The position numbers and the translations under genes are program-made. From NCBI RefSeq assembly GCF_003369565.1, contig NZ_PIOD01000005.1:434001-498000 (forward strand): DNA of 64,000 nt, written 5' to 3'. Below, piece by piece: positions 17,484-26,162 of this stretch (its first letter is position 1; each line of letters opens with the position of its first letter). The stretch comes from Oceanobacillus chungangensis. Lineage in GTDB: Bacteria > Bacillota > Bacilli > Bacillales > Amphibacillaceae. The notes below the pieces were generated by a model, which had not been told where the DNA came from, did no database searches, and was given only the letters and a program-made list of their open reading frames with translations.

Positions 17484-18812
17484 ATGAAAAAGAAGAAGCG
17501 GGGATTTCAATTAAGCGAAAAACAGCTCGGATATGCAATGGTGCTGCCATCTCTTATTCTCGTATTTATTGTTGTTCTGTGGCCGGTTGCCCAATCTTTC
17601 TGGAATAGTATGTTTGATTATCGGTTAAATGATCCAGCTCGTTCGCAGTTAATGATGAATGCAAACATTGACCTCGAACGCTATGTTGATAATCATTTTT
17701 ATATCGATAGACAGCTCGATGATTTGGCGACGATAACTGACAGTGAGGAAGCAAAGGAGACAATTGCGGAGATAAAGCATGGGGTTGAATCCTATCATGC
17801 AACCTTGATTAGCGACGAGGAGATTAAAGGCAAGGTAGAAAAAATTGATGAGCTTCTGATGAATTTTACCCCGATTACTGATTCCGAATTGAAGTATTCA
17901 GAAGTTGATAATGACTTCGCAGCCGATTATCGCGGGGCGCTCGAATCGTATCAGCAGAGCTTGTCGACAATCTCTGAATCTATTGATGATGAAGCAAACA
18001 GTATGAAATTCATGCAAACTGCAGACTTGCTCGGCGCAACAGGGAAAACGATCTTAAAATCTAACTTCATCGGTTTTGCCAATTACGGGAAGTACTTTAA
18101 GGATCAGCGTATGTGGCAATCAATCGGCAATACTGCATTTTTTACCGTAATATCTGTCGCACTTGAATTAGTAATCGGTTTGGCAATTGCCTTATTGATT
18201 AACCGTGCGTTTAAAGGCAGGGGAATTATCCGAGCATCGGTACTTATTCCTTGGGCAATACCTACAGCAGTTGCCGCGATGATGTGGGGATTCCTTTATG
18301 ATGGGCAGTCAGGAATTGTCGGTCATTACTTAGAAGCATGGAATATCATACCGAATGCATCATGGTTATTGTCAACATCAGAAGGCTCGATGTTCTCGAT
18401 TATTTTAGCGGACGTTTGGAAGACAACGCCATACATGGCACTCTTATTGTTAGCTGGATTACAAACAATCCCGCAATCCTTATATGAAGCATCAGATGTA
18501 GACGGTGCGAATAAATTTCAGCAGTTTTGGAGCATTACACTGCCACTTCTGAAATCATCGATTTTGGTTGCTTTATTATTTAGAACGTTAGATGCATTCC
18601 GTGTGTTCGACCTTATCTATGTATTGACAGGCGGGGGACCGGCAAATGCGACAGAATCGATTTCTGTGTACGCATATAAAACATTGTTCGCACAGCAAAA
18701 TTTCGGCGAAGGTTCCGTTCTGTCTGTAATCGTATTCCTATGTGTCGCAATCATTAGTTTTATTTATGTAAAATTCATTGGTTCGGATTTATTCGCAGGT
18801 CGGACAAAATGA
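17484..18812 (+). CDS. Sugar ABC transporter permease, MalF type with large external loop
   Basis: A 442-residue permease, about 140 residues longer than its relatives. After the first helix (about residues 17-38) a hydrophilic, mostly helical segment of about 150 residues (roughly 42-190) precedes the usual 'FIGFANYGKYFKD' motif near residue 194 and the remaining five helices. The EAA loop is 'SLYEASDVDGANKFQQFWSI' near residues 332-351. The extra segment should lie outside the membrane and may contact the binding protein. The ATG follows GAGGGGTG. It pairs with the downstream MalG-type permease. Confidence 0.9.
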   Translation: MKKKKRGFQLSEKQLGYAMVLPSLILVFIVVLWPVAQSFWNSMFDYRLNDPARSQLMMNANIDLERYVDNHFYIDRQLDDLATITDSEEAKETIAEIKHGVESYHATLISDEEIKGKVEKIDELLMNFTPITDSELKYSEVDNDFAADYRGALESYQQSLSTISESIDDEANSMKFMQTADLLGATGKTILKSNFIGFANYGKYFKDQRMWQSIGNTAFFTVISVALELVIGLAIALLINRAFKGRGIIRASVLIPWAIPTAVAAMMWGFLYDGQSGIVGHYLEAWNIIPNASWLLSTSEGSMFSIILADVWKTTPYMALLLLAGLQTIPQSLYEASDVDGANKFQQFWSITLPLLKSSILVALLFRTLDAFRVFDLIYVLTGGGPANATESISVYAYKTLFAQQNFGEGSVLSVIVFLCVAIISFIYVKFIGSDLFAGRTK

Positions 18813-18825
18813 GGAGGATTACGAA

Positions 18826-19647
18826 ATGAATAAACGAGCAGGTATCGGTTTCTACCTATTTTTAGTCTTATTCGTATTTTTAGTGATGTTCCCGTTTATC
18901 TGGGTGTTCCTAACATCAATTAAGCCGCAGAGTGAAATATTCTCGACTTTTAGATGGTTTACTACTAATCCATCGCTTGACTCGTACGAAGCTGCACTAA
19001 CCAATCGCCCGTTATTGCGCTATATGCTAAATAGCTTCGTCGTTTCTGGTATAACAACGATTCTTTCTTTAGCATTTGCATCGCTCACAGCCTATGCGGT
19101 CACAAGATTGCCGATTAAAGGAAAAGGACTCATCCTTGGTATCGTCCTGGCATCATCGATGTTTCCGCAAATCGCAATTATTTCGCCGATGTTTAATTTA
19201 GTAACTGATCTTGGCCTGCGCAACAGCTATCTAGGACTGGTCATCCCATATATCACAATCAGTCTGCCATTATCAATCTGGATTTTATCGACATTCTTTC
19301 AAAAAATTCCATTTGAATTGGAAGAGTCGGCAAAACTCGATGGGGCAACACCGTTTCAAACGTTTCGAAAAATCATCTTCCCGCTTGCAGCACCAGGTGT
19401 ATTTACAACTGGAATTCTAGTATTTATTGCAGCTTGGAATGAATATTTATTCGCCCTTACGATTAATAGTGATGATGTGTGGCGAACAGTCCCAGTTGGA
19501 ATATCGATGTTCCAAAGTGAATTCTCCGTTCCATGGGGAGATATATCTGCTGCGACTGTGATTGTGACGATTCCAATTGTCGTGCTTGTATTGCTGTTCC
19601 AGAGGAGGATTGTGTCTGGGTTGACGTCTGGATCTGTGAAGGAGTAG
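18826..19647 (+). CDS. Sugar ABC transporter permease, MalG type
   Basis: The ATG at 18826 follows GAGGAGGA 8 bp upstream; an in-frame GTG/ATG at 18778 inside the previous gene is rejected. The 273-residue product has six helices, an EAA loop ('ELEESAKLDGATPFQTFRKI' near residues 163-182) and the terminal 'VSGLTSGSVKE' typical of trehalose/maltose-type permeases. It is the second half of the channel for this importer. Confidence 0.92.
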   Translation: MNKRAGIGFYLFLVLFVFLVMFPFIWVFLTSIKPQSEIFSTFRWFTTNPSLDSYEAALTNRPLLRYMLNSFVVSGITTILSLAFASLTAYAVTRLPIKGKGLILGIVLASSMFPQIAIISPMFNLVTDLGLRNSYLGLVIPYITISLPLSIWILSTFFQKIPFELEESAKLDGATPFQTFRKIIFPLAAPGVFTTGILVFIAAWNEYLFALTINSDDVWRTVPVGISMFQSEFSVPWGDISAATVIVTIPIVVLVLLFQRRIVSGLTSGSVKE

Positions 19648-19710
19648 TGTCATCGTGGTCAAGAAGCGGAGTAATATCGATTAGGAAAAAATGGAAATTT
19701 GAGGAAGCCT

Positions 19711-19797
19711 ATGACTGTGCCAAAACGTGGAAAATGTTATATTTGCAGTAAAGGAAATGCAAAGTTTTCTAATGGAATAATTAGGAGCGATAAGTAA
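19711..19797 (+). CDS. Possible 28-residue CxxC microprotein
   Basis: An ATG preceded by GAGGAAG opens a 28-codon frame (MTVPKRGKCYICSKGNAK then FSNGIIRSDK). It ends in TAA overlapping the ATG of the oxidoreductase (TAATG at 19795-19799). The 'CYIC' pair could bind zinc or form a disulfide. The placement fits translational coupling, but the frame is short and the region may be remnant DNA. No family recognised. Confidence 0.35.
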   Translation: MTVPKRGKCYICSKGNAKFSNGIIRSDK

Positions 19798-20813
19798 TGA
19801 TTCAGGTTGCGCTATTAAGTAGGTGGCATGTACATGCTGATGATTATGCTCGAGAAGCTAAAAATAATGAGCAAATCTCCATTCAACTTGTGTGGGATGA
19901 AGATCATGAACGCGGCGAAAAATGGGCAGATGAATTAGGTGTTCCATTTGAAGCAAACTTACAATCGGTTTTATCGAATCCAAATATCGATGCCGTTATT
20001 GTAGCAACACCTACTAACTTGCATAAAGAAATTATCATTGAAGCTGCAAAACAGAAAAAGCATATCTTTACTGAAAAGGTCTTGGCTTTTTCTCTCGAAG
20101 ATTGTAAAGAGATTATTAGCACTGTCGAAGCATATAAAGTTGAGTTAATGGTGTCCTTGCCACGATTAACCGATAATAATTATTTATACGCGGAAAAGTC
20201 GATAAAAGATGGCTGGCTTGGCGATTTAACAATGATTCGCTGTCGAACGGCACATAATGGAGCAGTAGTAAGCAAAGAAAATCCCAGTGGCTGGTTGCCT
20301 GAGAGATTTTTTAATAAACAACAATCGGGTGGCGGGGCATTAATTGATCTCGGGGCACACCCAATCTATCTTACAAATCGTTTAGCAGGACCTGTACAGG
20401 CAATCTATGCACGTCTGCAATCCCAAACAAGTGTAGATGTGGATGATAGTAGTGCAGTTATGGTCGAGTACGAATCAGGAGCGCTCGGCATTATTGAAAC
20501 AAGTTTCTTATCACACGGAAGCCAGTTTCAGCTAGAGTTATATGGGACGGAAGGAACGCTGCTAATTAACAAAGATCAAATTCAGCTAAAAAGTATTCAT
20601 GTAGCAGATAATCAGTGGGTGACTCTAGAAGAACAGCTGCCGACTGTACCCATGCCGATGGAACAATGGGCTAATGCAATTAACACAGGAGTCAAGTCTT
20701 TTATTACGAAAGAAGATATAGTGAATTTAACATTGATTAATGAAGTGGCAGCTTTGTCGCATGAAGAGGGTCGTCGGATTGAAGTGAAAGAGATTGTTGG
20801 AGAGTTAAGTTAA
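19797..20813 (+). CDS. Gfo/Idh/MocA-family oxidoreductase
   Basis: A 338-residue NAD(P)-dependent sugar oxidoreductase. The N-terminal Rossmann half includes 'DAVIVATPTNLHKEIIIEAA' and 'KHIFTEKVLAF', where EKV replaces the usual EKP. The C-terminal half carries 'GGGALIDLGAHPIYL', whose Asp and His are the usual catalytic and substrate contacts. Its start overlaps the 28-codon ORF stop. Lying in a disaccharide-importer operon, it may oxidise the imported sugar, as ThuB does for trehalose derivatives (inference). Confidence 0.88.
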   Translation: MIQVALLSRWHVHADDYAREAKNNEQISIQLVWDEDHERGEKWADELGVPFEANLQSVLSNPNIDAVIVATPTNLHKEIIIEAAKQKKHIFTEKVLAFSLEDCKEIISTVEAYKVELMVSLPRLTDNNYLYAEKSIKDGWLGDLTMIRCRTAHNGAVVSKENPSGWLPERFFNKQQSGGGALIDLGAHPIYLTNRLAGPVQAIYARLQSQTSVDVDDSSAVMVEYESGALGIIETSFLSHGSQFQLELYGTEGTLLINKDQIQLKSIHVADNQWVTLEEQLPTVPMPMEQWANAINTGVKSFITKEDIVNLTLINEVAALSHEEGRRIEVKEIVGELS

Positions 20814-20840
20814 AATCTGGCAAACTACCACTGGATAAAT

Positions 20841-20886
20841 AGAAAATGAGATGGGAAAATTGGAAAAAGGATCTCATCTCTTTTTC
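20841..20886 (+). terminator. Terminator of the second importer operon
   Basis: GAAAATGAGATG pairs with CATCTCTTTTTC (11 of 12 bp) across a loop of about 20 nt, and the 3' arm runs into a TTTTT tract. It lies 28 bp after the oxidoreductase stop. Confidence 0.7.
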
Positions 20887-20929
20887 ATATAAATCATCCA
20901 ACTCCAGTCACTAACCACACCATCAACCA

Positions 20930-20960
20930 CTAGGACAAGGAACCTGTCCCCCTGTCCTAG
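20930..20960. repeat. Palindromic GGACA...TGTCC repeat (copy 1)
   Basis: CTAGGACAAGGAACC then TGTCCCCCTGTCCTAG forms an imperfect palindrome just upstream of the spermidine-synthase-like gene. Related copies are at 32404-32430, 60577-60613 and 61441-61468. From memory such elements are dispersed in Bacillaceae genomes; the function is unknown. Confidence 0.6.
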
Positions 20961-20986
20961 CATAGCATATTCACGAGGTGATGAAA

Positions 20987-21859
20987 GTGGTTGAAGAAAG
21001 GGAGTTAAAGCATTATAAAAAAATCCATGATCAATTGTGGATTTCAAATTATGTTGTAAATGCAAGAATGAAAACCGAATATAAAGTAAAATCCTTACTT
21101 CATTACGAAGTATCTCCTATCCAAGAGATTAGTGTTGTTGAGACGAAGGGTTTTGGAAGATTGCTAGTACTTGACGGTGTACCACAGATTTCTACTGGTG
21201 AAGGATTTATCTATAATGAAATGATTAGTCATATTCCAATTATTACACATCCGAATCCTAAAAAAGTGGCAGCAATAGGTGGGGGCGACAGTGGTCAGGC
21301 AAGGGAGGCGATGAAATATGCCTCTATTGAAGAAATTACTGTAGTTGAACTTGATCCTCAAGTTACAAGCGTCTGCAGAACATGGTTAACACCAGACTCA
21401 TATTACGATAAGGATAGTCGATTTCGTGTCGTACATCAAGATGGTATTGAGTGGATTAAAGAAAATCGGGAGTACGATGTATTAATTATCGATCGTCCAG
21501 ATCCTGTTGGCCAAGCTAAAAATCTATTTAAATCTGAATTTTACAAAGACGTTTATGATGGACTTACCGATGATGGTATAGTGGTCTTTCAGTCGGGATC
21601 TCCATTTTATAATACTTCAACATTGCGGAAAACATATCGGTCTTTAAAAGAATTATTTCCAATTGTTCGTACGTATTTAATTACCATTCCACTCTTCCCT
21701 TCAGGTATTTGGAGTTTAATAATTGCTTCTAAGAAATATGACCCTCTCGATGCTGATTTATCAAGACTTCAGGATGAAGATACAAAATATATTAATAAAG
21801 AATTATTTCTTTCATCCTTTGCTTTGCCGAATTATGTAAAGGAAATTTTAGAATCATAA
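20987..21859 (+). CDS. Spermidine-synthase-like aminopropyltransferase/methyltransferase-fold protein
   Basis: A protein of about 290 residues. The N-terminal beta domain ends 'LLVLDGVPQISTGEGFIYNEMI', where known enzymes have a similar DG/Q-x2-E-x-D-E-x2-Y pattern. The nucleotide motif is 'AIGGGDSGQAREAMKY' where canonical SpeE has GGGDGG. The amine-site motif reads 'IIDRPDPVGQA', whereas SpeE usually has D-S-T-D-P-x-G-P. Transfer of an aminopropyl group is therefore possible but a different donor or acceptor is equally likely. SD sequence GAGGTGAT suits the GTG at 20987; an ATG at 20981 abuts the SD. It precedes the amidoligase/phosphonate cluster. Confidence 0.7.
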   Translation: MVEERELKHYKKIHDQLWISNYVVNARMKTEYKVKSLLHYEVSPIQEISVVETKGFGRLLVLDGVPQISTGEGFIYNEMISHIPIITHPNPKKVAAIGGGDSGQAREAMKYASIEEITVVELDPQVTSVCRTWLTPDSYYDKDSRFRVVHQDGIEWIKENREYDVLIIDRPDPVGQAKNLFKSEFYKDVYDGLTDDGIVVFQSGSPFYNTSTLRKTYRSLKELFPIVRTYLITIPLFPSGIWSLIIASKKYDPLDADLSRLQDEDTKYINKELFLSSFALPNYVKEILES

Positions 21860-21865
21860 CCAAGT

Positions 21866-22084
21866 GGCTGGGGCATAAGTGGTTTAACAAAAGTTTAATT
21901 TGATTGTTAGGAAGCTAAGCCGCTCCGGGGATATACTTCGCTTTCCACGGGCGGCTGTTGAGCCTCCTCCGTGCTATCGCACTACGTAGTCTCATCCAGG
22001 CCTTTTCTCCCGTAGGAGTATCTTCCCTACGCTAAATTAGTATATTCTTCGCTTCCATAGTTTAATGTTTTATTTTGTCTCAGC
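21866..22084. repeat. MITE-like palindromic intergenic repeat
   Basis: Imperfect terminal inverted repeats (GGCTGGGGCATAA at 21866-21878; TTTTGTCTCAGC ending at 22084) bracket a GC-richer core. In the core, GGGATATACTTCG...CCACGGG can pair with CCCGTAGGAGTATCTTCCC. The core 'GGCGGCTGTTGAGCCTCCTC' belongs to a repeat type I recall from many Bacillaceae intergenic regions. It contains no credible ORF and lies between two genes that converge. Confidence 0.6.
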
Positions 22085-22125
22085 ATTTTGTATTGAAATT
22101 TTTGCAACTCCATCCGAATTATACA

Positions 22126-22164
22126 GCTAGGTCCACTAAGCACTAACATCCTATTGGACCTAGC
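22126..22164. terminator. Bidirectional hairpin between convergent genes
   Basis: A perfect 10-bp inverted repeat (GCTAGGTCCA / TGGACCTAGC) with a 19-nt loop lies between the spermidine-synthase-like gene and the end of the opposite-strand gene. T-tracts are poor, so its strength is uncertain. Confidence 0.45.
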
Positions 22165-22221
22165 CTTATGTCCAGATGCTTCAGTTCTCTCCATGCCGTC
22201 ACCAAACGAACAATCAGCTTT

Positions 22222-22905
22222 TCAATTGCTTCTCGATGGGTTTACAAATTTTTCTTGAAATTCTTTGATTGTTTCTGTAAATATTTTTATTATTTGAAAG
22301 CGATATTCTTTACGGATGGTTTTAGATATTTCAATTTGGATTGTATTAAAATTAGAACCATATCCTTGATAATCCTTTTTATCTCCTACTCGATGAAAGG
22401 AAATGGATGGATTACCAATAAATTTTCGATTAAAAATAAAGCTAATGTTTGGTAAAACTTCTTTTGTCTTCCTTGTTAATGTATCCTCGACCCAATCACT
22501 AATTTCTGGTGAACAGGATTCGCCTTTAACCGTTCCGATTTCTATCGCAAATGGACCATAATGTTCATCCTTCATTCCATGGAATGACAGGTGTAAAAAT
22601 GGATGGTTGAGTTGATTTTGAATAGGCTTTAAAATATTTAGAAACTCCAATGTTTCCTTTAGTACATTTCGATGCTCCATAATCGCTTTGGCATTATCTT
22701 CATTCGGAATCCGGTTTAGATCAACAAGCTTTCTTGACACAGTACTAATAATACCTGCGCAACCGGTAGATTCCATGATCTCCTCTACAATTTGCTTTGT
22801 AAATATATCTGCTGCTGGTGGTGTGGCATGTAAGGCTTCGACAAGGGAGCACATATATCCATTGCCTAGATTATATTTTATATAGTCTCTTTGAATATAT
22901 TTCAT
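22222..22905 (-). CDS. N-formylglutamate-amidohydrolase-like protein
   Basis: A 227-residue protein with segments resembling the FGase zinc-amidohydrolase fold: 'LVDLNRIPN' (compare S-R-x-V-D-L-N-R), 'LHLSFHGM' (metal His region), 'FAIEIGTVKGESCSP' and 'NTIQIEISKTIR' (compare Q-x-E-x-S). Such enzymes hydrolyse small amide bonds. AAGGAGCTGATGCGGCA precedes the ATG at 22905. It is on the opposite strand to the amidoligase cluster and divergent from it, so co-function is only suggested by proximity. The assignment is by motif pattern and moderate. Confidence 0.5.
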   Translation of the reverse strand: MKYIQRDYIKYNLGNGYMCSLVEALHATPPAADIFTKQIVEEIMESTGCAGIISTVSRKLVDLNRIPNEDNAKAIMEHRNVLKETLEFLNILKPIQNQLNHPFLHLSFHGMKDEHYGPFAIEIGTVKGESCSPEISDWVEDTLTRKTKEVLPNISFIFNRKFIGNPSISFHRVGDKKDYQGYGSNFNTIQIEISKTIRKEYRFQIIKIFTETIKEFQEKFVNPSRSN

Positions 22906-23525
22906 TGCCGCATCAGCTCCTTGTGTTACATATGCTGGTCCATCTATTACTCTATATTAACTAATGCAGAATAATGAAATGTTGCTTGATTTATTCATCT
23001 TTGTTTCATAAAAATCGTCAATCACCTAACGAACTGCTCCCATTCCAGATTCACTTTAAAATTCCACCGTATCAATCCTAGGAAGATTGTTGAGTACCAA
23101 ATGAAATATCCAATTCGTTCAGCTAACATCCTGGAACATTAACACTTTTCCTATGTCTAATGTATATCACAGAAGCTTGTTCACTCGAACACTGATCTTC
23201 GAAAACAATAACCTAACAACATTTGTGTCTCTATTTGAATTACAGCATAAGATAAACTACTCATCAAACCTCCTGTGTCTAGAAGTCAATTTTTACATTA
23301 CGAAATTAGATTTTAACCCTGCATATTCTAGGCTAAATTTACATTTTAGAAAATGGGCGGGAAATATGGAATAAACAAGGTAGAAAGTTTTGTAGATAGG
23401 CATATTATATAAAAGTTATGATTACTCCTGCATTAAATATGCACTTTCTTCTTAAAGCCTTAGGGAGTGCAGGAATATTATTAAATAAAGAAGTGAGATG
23501 GATCTTTTGTATTGGAGGTTTTTTT
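22906..23525. other. Divergent intergenic region, no gene seen
   Basis: About 620 AT-rich bases between the FGase-like gene and the amidoligase gene. Short ORFs here lack ribosome binding sites and coding character. It should contain the promoters for both flanking genes, but I could not pick a confident -35/-10 pair. Confidence 0.5.
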
Positions 23526-26144
23526 GTGGATTTGATGAAGGAGAGATTCTGGATTGAATCTGATAAAGAGTTAATGTTACAAATCCTAAAATTAAATAAT
23601 GTTCCCGTTATTGAAGTAATGGATCCGAGAACATGTGTATATCCAATAGTAGGGCGTAGGTTCGGTAACCATAATGGAAAAGATATTTCTGTCATCCATC
23701 TAATGGAACAAACGCTTGAAAGTGAGCATGACTTTTATACAAAACTGTATTCCATTGACAAGGAATACAGACTATATGTAGATGGCCTGTCAATAAAAAA
23801 AATAGAACGAGCTGTTGCTCAGCAGGCAATATTTGAAGAAATTTCAATTCGAACAGCAGCCTATGGATGGGAGTGGGAAGAGGTTGATGGTGACCAAGTA
23901 CCATTAGAATGGCATATGGTAGCAATTCGTGCCCTTTATGTTACAGGGTATACAAAAGGGTATGTAAAATTAGGCATTCTGGCAAATGAACGTGCGATCG
24001 TTGTAGATATAAATCCTGTAAGCATGGAAAATGTTGATGATACAGAGGAGCCAAAGATCCCATTTACGATTGGTGCGGATATTGAGTTTATGCTGAGCTG
24101 CGATCAAGAACTGCTTCCTGCCTCCACATTTTTTCCGATCGAAGGAGATATAGGCTGTGATGATCGGCAGATTGAAAAGGATAGTGGAGAATATGCTTTA
24201 GTGGAAATAAGACCGGAAAAGGCGGATTCACCTGATGAACTTCATCATCATATAAAACAGCTAATTGAAAAGGCATCAACAATGGTCCCATATCAAAATA
24301 TTGAATTTCGTTCAGGAAGTATGCCATTTAATGGTTACCAATGTGGTGGGCATCTTCATTTTGGATTAGCCCCATCGTTATCTTTGTTACGAGCATTAGA
24401 TCACTATCTTGCAATTCCGATTGCGATGATTGAGGAACCAAGAACGGCAAAGAAGAGAAGACGAACAACCCACGGGGGAATCGGACGTTTTCGTGTGAAG
24501 TCATATGGATTTGAATATATTTCCCTTAGTTCGATGATTCTGGAGTCAAAGCTTACCAAGTCAATTCTTTGTTTAGCCTATTTGGTAGCTCGGCATCATC
24601 ATGAATTGCAAGCCGATTTCTTGTTTCATCCAAATATTCAACGCGCATATTATCATGCGAATATCCCTGTATTAAAAAAGCTATGGCAAGAAATAAAATC
24701 AAAACTTCTAGCGACCTCCAGTTACTTGAAGTTTAAGGAGGAAATCGATTATTTAATTGAGATGATTGAACATGGAAGGGAAATTGAAGAGTCCAGTGAT
24801 ATTCGTAAAAATTGGGACATCACCGTTCCAAATGCTTCCTATGATACAGGTCTTATTATTAACATTCCAAAGAAAATGAGGGAGAAGTTTCACTTAAAAG
24901 AAGGGGAGCAGACGTTTGTCAGTGCGGGTAAGAATATCTCTCCTGCAACGATTCATGCATATCCATTCGCATTTCGAAATGCGGATACGATTCAGCTGTC
25001 TAAATCGTTACGGTCAGAATTAAACCTTCCGAATAATTGGATTCCAAAACTAACAGCACGAGGTAGTGTAATTACATTAGGGCCGATTATCGGGATATTG
25101 GCGAAAAAACCGTTCGACAGGCAAACAACTTATTTTCAACATTTATTTAAACTTGCAAAGGAAAAGCAAATGTTCGTCTATGTTTTTGAGCCCTTGGATA
25201 TTGACTGGGATAAACAAGTCATTCGGGGTACAACACTAGATGGCGAAGGGACGTTTCCATTTCCAGCTGTCATATATGATCGTTTTTTATTTCGTGGTAA
25301 AAAGAAACTTGGTTATAGTATTGACGAAATAAGAGTAAAGCTGCAAACCATCCACCACATTCCTTTTATCAATCCACCGGCATTATTCCAATTAACAGGT
25401 AATAAATGGTCAACATTCCAATTACTATCAAAAGAACATGAAGCATATTTACCGGAGACACGACTTCTAACGGGGGCGAATAACTTAATAGAAATGCTGA
25501 ATCTCTATGGCGAAGTGTATTTAAAACCATTGGACGGCTCATTAAGTAAAGGGTTAATTCGAGTTATTCGGAAGCCTTCCGGGATTAGTCTTTATGAATT
25601 TAATTCCAGTACAGTGCAGGAGTTTAAACAGATGGATGATTTGATTTTATTCACCTCCTCTCTCATCCAAAAGACACCATATCTCGTCCAAGAAGGGATT
25701 AGAAGAAAAAGAATCGACGGTAAAAACATTGAGATTCGTGTCTATATGCAAAAAAGCCAAAAGAAAAACTGGCTCAGAACAGGGATGGTTACTCGTTTGA
25801 CTAAAGAAGAAGTGATGAACGAAGAGTTTGAAGAGAATGTTCGATTGAGTAAGGTAATGGAAGTCTTGTATCCTAATGCAAATAAGCGTCGTTATCGGAC
25901 AAATGAGTTGGCTAAAGCGGCAAAAGCAATCGTGCTGACAGTTGAACAAGAAATTGGAGAATTTGGTGAGATAGCTGTCGATCTTTGTATTGATCAATAT
26001 GAGTCTATCAAACTATTAGAAGTAAATGCGAAACCTGATAATCTATTTTCCCAAATCAAAGCATATAAGTTGCGAACAATAGCGGCTAATCGTTTGCTTG
26101 ATTATGCTGCATCGCTAACGGAATATCGTAACGAAGAAAGATGA
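23526..26144 (+). CDS. Amidoligase fused to YheC/D-type ATP-grasp ligase
   Basis: The GTG at 23526 has a GGAGG site 7 bp upstream; an in-frame ATG at 23418 lacks one. The product has 872 residues. Residues about 180-440 carry COOH-NH2 ligase (amidoligase) features: 'IGADIEFML', 'EYALVEIRPEKADSPDELHHH' (split) and 'YQCGGHLHFGL' near 270. After a linker, residues about 520-860 form a YheC/YheD-like ATP-grasp domain with 'NPPALFQLTGNKWSTF' near 615, 'LKPLDGSLSKGLIRV' near 665 and 'KLLEVNAKPDN' near 830 (metal ligands). Two carboxylate-amine ligase folds in one chain suggest amide bond formation on a peptide or small molecule. It heads the phosphonate cluster. Confidence 0.75.
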   Translation: MDLMKERFWIESDKELMLQILKLNNVPVIEVMDPRTCVYPIVGRRFGNHNGKDISVIHLMEQTLESEHDFYTKLYSIDKEYRLYVDGLSIKKIERAVAQQAIFEEISIRTAAYGWEWEEVDGDQVPLEWHMVAIRALYVTGYTKGYVKLGILANERAIVVDINPVSMENVDDTEEPKIPFTIGADIEFMLSCDQELLPASTFFPIEGDIGCDDRQIEKDSGEYALVEIRPEKADSPDELHHHIKQLIEKASTMVPYQNIEFRSGSMPFNGYQCGGHLHFGLAPSLSLLRALDHYLAIPIAMIEEPRTAKKRRRTTHGGIGRFRVKSYGFEYISLSSMILESKLTKSILCLAYLVARHHHELQADFLFHPNIQRAYYHANIPVLKKLWQEIKSKLLATSSYLKFKEEIDYLIEMIEHGREIEESSDIRKNWDITVPNASYDTGLIINIPKKMREKFHLKEGEQTFVSAGKNISPATIHAYPFAFRNADTIQLSKSLRSELNLPNNWIPKLTARGSVITLGPIIGILAKKPFDRQTTYFQHLFKLAKEKQMFVYVFEPLDIDWDKQVIRGTTLDGEGTFPFPAVIYDRFLFRGKKKLGYSIDEIRVKLQTIHHIPFINPPALFQLTGNKWSTFQLLSKEHEAYLPETRLLTGANNLIEMLNLYGEVYLKPLDGSLSKGLIRVIRKPSGISLYEFNSSTVQEFKQMDDLILFTSSLIQKTPYLVQEGIRRKRIDGKNIEIRVYMQKSQKKNWLRTGMVTRLTKEEVMNEEFEENVRLSKVMEVLYPNANKRRYRTNELAKAAKAIVLTVEQEIGEFGEIAVDLCIDQYESIKLLEVNAKPDNLFSQIKAYKLRTIAANRLLDYAASLTEYRNEER

Positions 26145-26162
26145 AAAGGGAAGTGAACAAAT

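Noticed and set aside
20814-20986. Riboswitch upstream of the spermidine-synthase-like gene
   Set aside because: Only a terminator for the previous operon and a dispersed palindromic repeat are seen; no known aptamer pattern.
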